From Umezawaea sp049997955 (GTDB lineage Bacteria; Actinomycetota; Actinomycetes; Mycobacteriales; Pseudonocardiaceae): a stretch of DNA of 64,000 nt. This document shows, in pieces, positions 62,221-64,000 of the stretch; positions within the stretch are counted from its first letter, which is position 1, and the number at the start of each line of letters is the position of its first letter. The translations under genes and the position numbers were made by a program. The stretch is taken from NCBI GenBank assembly GCA_049997955.1, contig JAEBDY010000009.1, positions 248,001 to 312,000 on the forward strand, written 5' to 3'. The notes under the pieces were generated by a model that did no database searches, was not told the origin of the DNA, and worked only from the letters and a program-made list of their open reading frames with translations.

Positions 62221-63600
62221 TCAGCAGCCCACGAGGCGCGCGGCCAGGTAGCCCTCCAACTGGTCCATGGCTACGCGCTCCTGCGACATCGTGTCCCGCT
62301 CCCGCACCGTGACGGCGTGGTCGGCCAGGGTGTCGAAGTCGACCGTCACGCAGAACGGCGTGCCGATCTCGTCCTGCCTGCGGTACCGGCGGCCGATCGC
62401 GCCCGCGTCGTCGAAGTCCACGTTCCAGTTGCGCCGCAACGCGGTCGCCAGGTCGCGCGCCTTCGGCGACAGGTCGGCGTTGCGGGACAGCGGGAGCACC
62501 GCCGCCTTCACCGGCGCGAGCCTCCGGTCGAGCTTCAGCACGACCCTGCGGTCCACCCCGCCCTTGGCGTTCGGGGCCTCGTCCTCGTGGTAGGCCTCCA
62601 GCAGGAACGCCATCATCGGCCTGCCGACGCCCGCCGCGGGCTCGATCACGAACGGCCGGTAGCGCGAGTTCGTGGCCTGGTCGAAGTAGGACAGGTCCAC
62701 ACCCGAGTGGTTGGAGTGGGTGGTGAGGTCGAAGTCGCCGCGGTTCGCGATGCCCTCCAGCTCACCCCACTCCTGGCCGCCGAAGCGGAAGCGGTACTCG
62801 ATGTCCACCGTCCGCTTCGAGTAGTGCGACAGCTTCTCCTTGGGGTGCTCGTACTGCCGCAGGTTCTCCTTGGCCAGCCCCAGGTCCGCGTACCAGCGGG
62901 CGCGCTCGTCGATCCAGTACTGGTGCCACTCCTCGTCCGTGCCCGGCTCGACGAAGAACTCCATCTCCATCTGCTCGAACTCGCGGGTGCGGAAGATGAA
63001 GTTGCCGGGCGTGATCTCGTTGCGGAACGACTTGCCGATCTGGCCGATGCCGAACGGCGGCTTCCTCCGCGACGTGGTCTGCACGTTGAGGAAGTTCGTG
63101 AAGATGCCCTGCGCGGTCTCCGGGCGCAGGTAGTGCAGGCCCTCGTCCGTCTCGATCGGCCCGAGGTGCGTCTTGAGCAGGCCGTTGAACATCTTCGGCT
63201 CGGTGTACTCGCCGCGAGTGCCGCAGTTCGGGCACGGCACGTCGGACAAGCCGCCTTCCGCCTTGCTCGAACGCTCCGCGTACTCCTCCACGAGGGTGTC
63301 CGCGCGGTACCGCTTGTGGCAGGAATTGCACTCCACCAACGGGTCCACGAACGCCTCGACGTGGCCGGACGCGGCCCACACCTCGCGCGGCAGGATCACC
63401 GAGGAGTCCAGGCCCACCACGTCGTCGCGGCCCTGGACCATGGACTTCCACCACTGGCGCTTGATGTTGTCCTTGAGCTCGACGCCGAGCGGCCCGTAGT
63501 CCCACGCCGACCTGGTACCGCCGTAGATCTCACCGCACGGGTACACGAAGCCACGGCGCTTGCACAGGCTGACGACGGTCTCGACGCGATCGGCTGGCAC
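62221..63600 (-). CDS. glyS: Glycyl-tRNA synthetase (dimeric type)
   Basis: A 459-residue class II synthetase of the alpha2 form. Motif 1 region: VETVVSLCKRRGFVYPCGEIYGG by parts LCKRRGFVYPCGEIYGG; motif 2: GQIGKSFRNEITPGNFIFRTREFEQ by parts KSFRNEITP and RTREFEQMEMEFF; motif 3: AAGVGRPMMAFLLEAY. A zinc-binding insertion carries CNSCHKRYRAD and CPNCG. It charges tRNA-Gly. GTG 63600 is chosen because GGGGAG stands 6 bases upstream and the length fits (about 460); TTG 63639 is a longer alternative. Confidence 0.96.
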   Translation of the reverse strand: MPADRVETVVSLCKRRGFVYPCGEIYGGTRSAWDYGPLGVELKDNIKRQWWKSMVQGRDDVVGLDSSVILPREVWAASGHVEAFVDPLVECNSCHKRYRADTLVEEYAERSSKAEGGLSDVPCPNCGTRGEYTEPKMFNGLLKTHLGPIETDEGLHYLRPETAQGIFTNFLNVQTTSRRKPPFGIGQIGKSFRNEITPGNFIFRTREFEQMEMEFFVEPGTDEEWHQYWIDERARWYADLGLAKENLRQYEHPKEKLSHYSKRTVDIEYRFRFGGQEWGELEGIANRGDFDLTTHSNHSGVDLSYFDQATNSRYRPFVIEPAAGVGRPMMAFLLEAYHEDEAPNAKGGVDRRVVLKLDRRLAPVKAAVLPLSRNADLSPKARDLATALRRNWNVDFDDAGAIGRRYRRQDEIGTPFCVTVDFDTLADHAVTVRERDTMSQERVAMDQLEGYLAARLVGC

Positions 63601-63703
63601 GGGCAACTCCCCAGGGGACTGGTGAAGGGAAAGTGTCAAGCGTAACGCGCCGGTTCCCTCCTCCGATGGGCGACCGGGGGCCCTCAGTGCCTACCCTGCG
63701 GGG

Positions 63704-64000
63704 ATGTCTGACGAGTTGCGCGAGATGTGGGATTTCGCCGATCTGTCGGCGACCGAGGGGAGGTTCCGCGCCAGGCTCGCGGAACCGATCGCCGACGGCG
63801 GGCGCGCCGAGGTGCTGACCCAGCTCGCCCGCGTCGAGGGCCTGCGCGGCGACTTCGCCGTCGGCCACCAGCTGCTGGCCGACGCCGAAGCGCTGGCGGA
63901 GCCCGATTCACCGGGCCGCGTCCGGGTCCTGCTGGAACGCGGCAGGCTCCTGCGGTCCTCCGGCGCCGCGCCGGAGGCGCTCCCCCTGTTCACCGCGGCG
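63704..64000 (+). CDS. TPR-type protein, 3' end outside the window
   Basis: The frame opens at ATG 63704 and runs to the window end (99 codons, no stop). The visible part is helical with a repeat pattern (VLTQLARVEGLRGDFAVGHQLLADAEALA, then RVRVLLERGRLLRSSGAAPEALPLF), read here as HQLLADAEALA and RGRLLRSSGAAPEALPLF, typical of TPR proteins. TACCCT 7 bases upstream suggests a leaderless start. It is divergent from glyS. Confidence 0.7.
   Translation, partial: MSDELREMWDFADLSATEGRFRARLAEPIADGGRAEVLTQLARVEGLRGDFAVGHQLLADAEALAEPDSPGRVRVLLERGRLLRSSGAAPEALPLFTAA

Overview
The window is very GC-rich, protein-dense DNA with many GTG and TTG starts, overlapping stop/start codons and few intergenic gaps. 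Its gene families (DUF574 methyltransferase, XRE/DUF397 pair, HelD/HelR motor, ECF41 sigma factor, split three-gene transhydrogenase, actinobacterial HIT, DnaG and dimeric GlyRS) point to a filamentous actinobacterium, most likely of the Pseudonocardiales (Saccharothrix/Lentzea-like; inference only). I see no integrase, transposase, phage gene or CRISPR array. Both window ends cut genes (1-516 and 63704-64000).

Layout. 1-7.7 kb: small membrane proteins, a TetR-controlled flavin disulfide oxidoreductase, a PucR regulator divergent from a secreted SGNH esterase, and a 3-hydroxyisobutyrate-dehydrogenase-like enzyme. 7.8-16.7 kb: a HelD/HelR RNA polymerase motor with a structured leader, two fluoride-channel genes (crcB), a MarR/MFS pair, a DUF574 methyltransferase and a diguanylate cyclase with a degenerate EAL domain. 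16.8-27.4 kb: a RibD-like reductase, the pntA1-A2-B transhydrogenase operon, a stand-alone nitric oxide synthase, a PAP2 phosphatase, a TetR/FAD-monooxygenase pair with twin operators, an ABC-F gene behind a ten-codon leader peptide and hairpins, and a P450-ferredoxin operon. 27.5-36.3 kb: a first ABC/DesKR-type system, a LuxR-STAND regulator, a STAS/HATPase-like protein, a HIT protein and a GH19 chitinase with two DasR-type sites upstream. 36.7-41.9 kb: a lone 1,727-residue helicase-nuclease, the best candidate for an uncharacterised defence or genome-maintenance system. 42-49.6 kb: HxlR/NmrA pair, tRNA-Met and tRNA-Asn, a cluster of UUCG-hairpin repeats, tam, dnaG, and an ECF41 sigma factor facing its carboxymuconolactone-decarboxylase partner. 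49.6-64 kb: XRE/DUF397 pair, serpin, dgt, YdcF protein, a second ABC/DesKR-type system, peptidase E, a beta-lactamase-fold protein, a DUF1996 protein, an XRE-MurA fusion, glyS and a truncated TPR gene.

How parts work together. The strongest new regulatory signal is an inverted repeat TGACA-N2-TGTCA lying at exactly the same distance (60 nt) upstream of the ABC-ATPase start codon in both two-component/ABC systems, about 28 kb apart. Other readable circuits are the ECF41-type promoter (TGTCACG-16-CGTC) before the decarboxylase gene, twin CTACAG-type operators between the TetR and monooxygenase genes, twin AGTACG-type operators before tam with no adjacent regulator, dre-like sites before the chitinase, and a leader peptide with two hairpins before the ABC-F gene. 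Core genes (dnaG, dgt, glyS, tRNAs) lie on the minus strand and mark this as chromosome rather than an island; the genes between dnaG and dgt look like accessory insertions.
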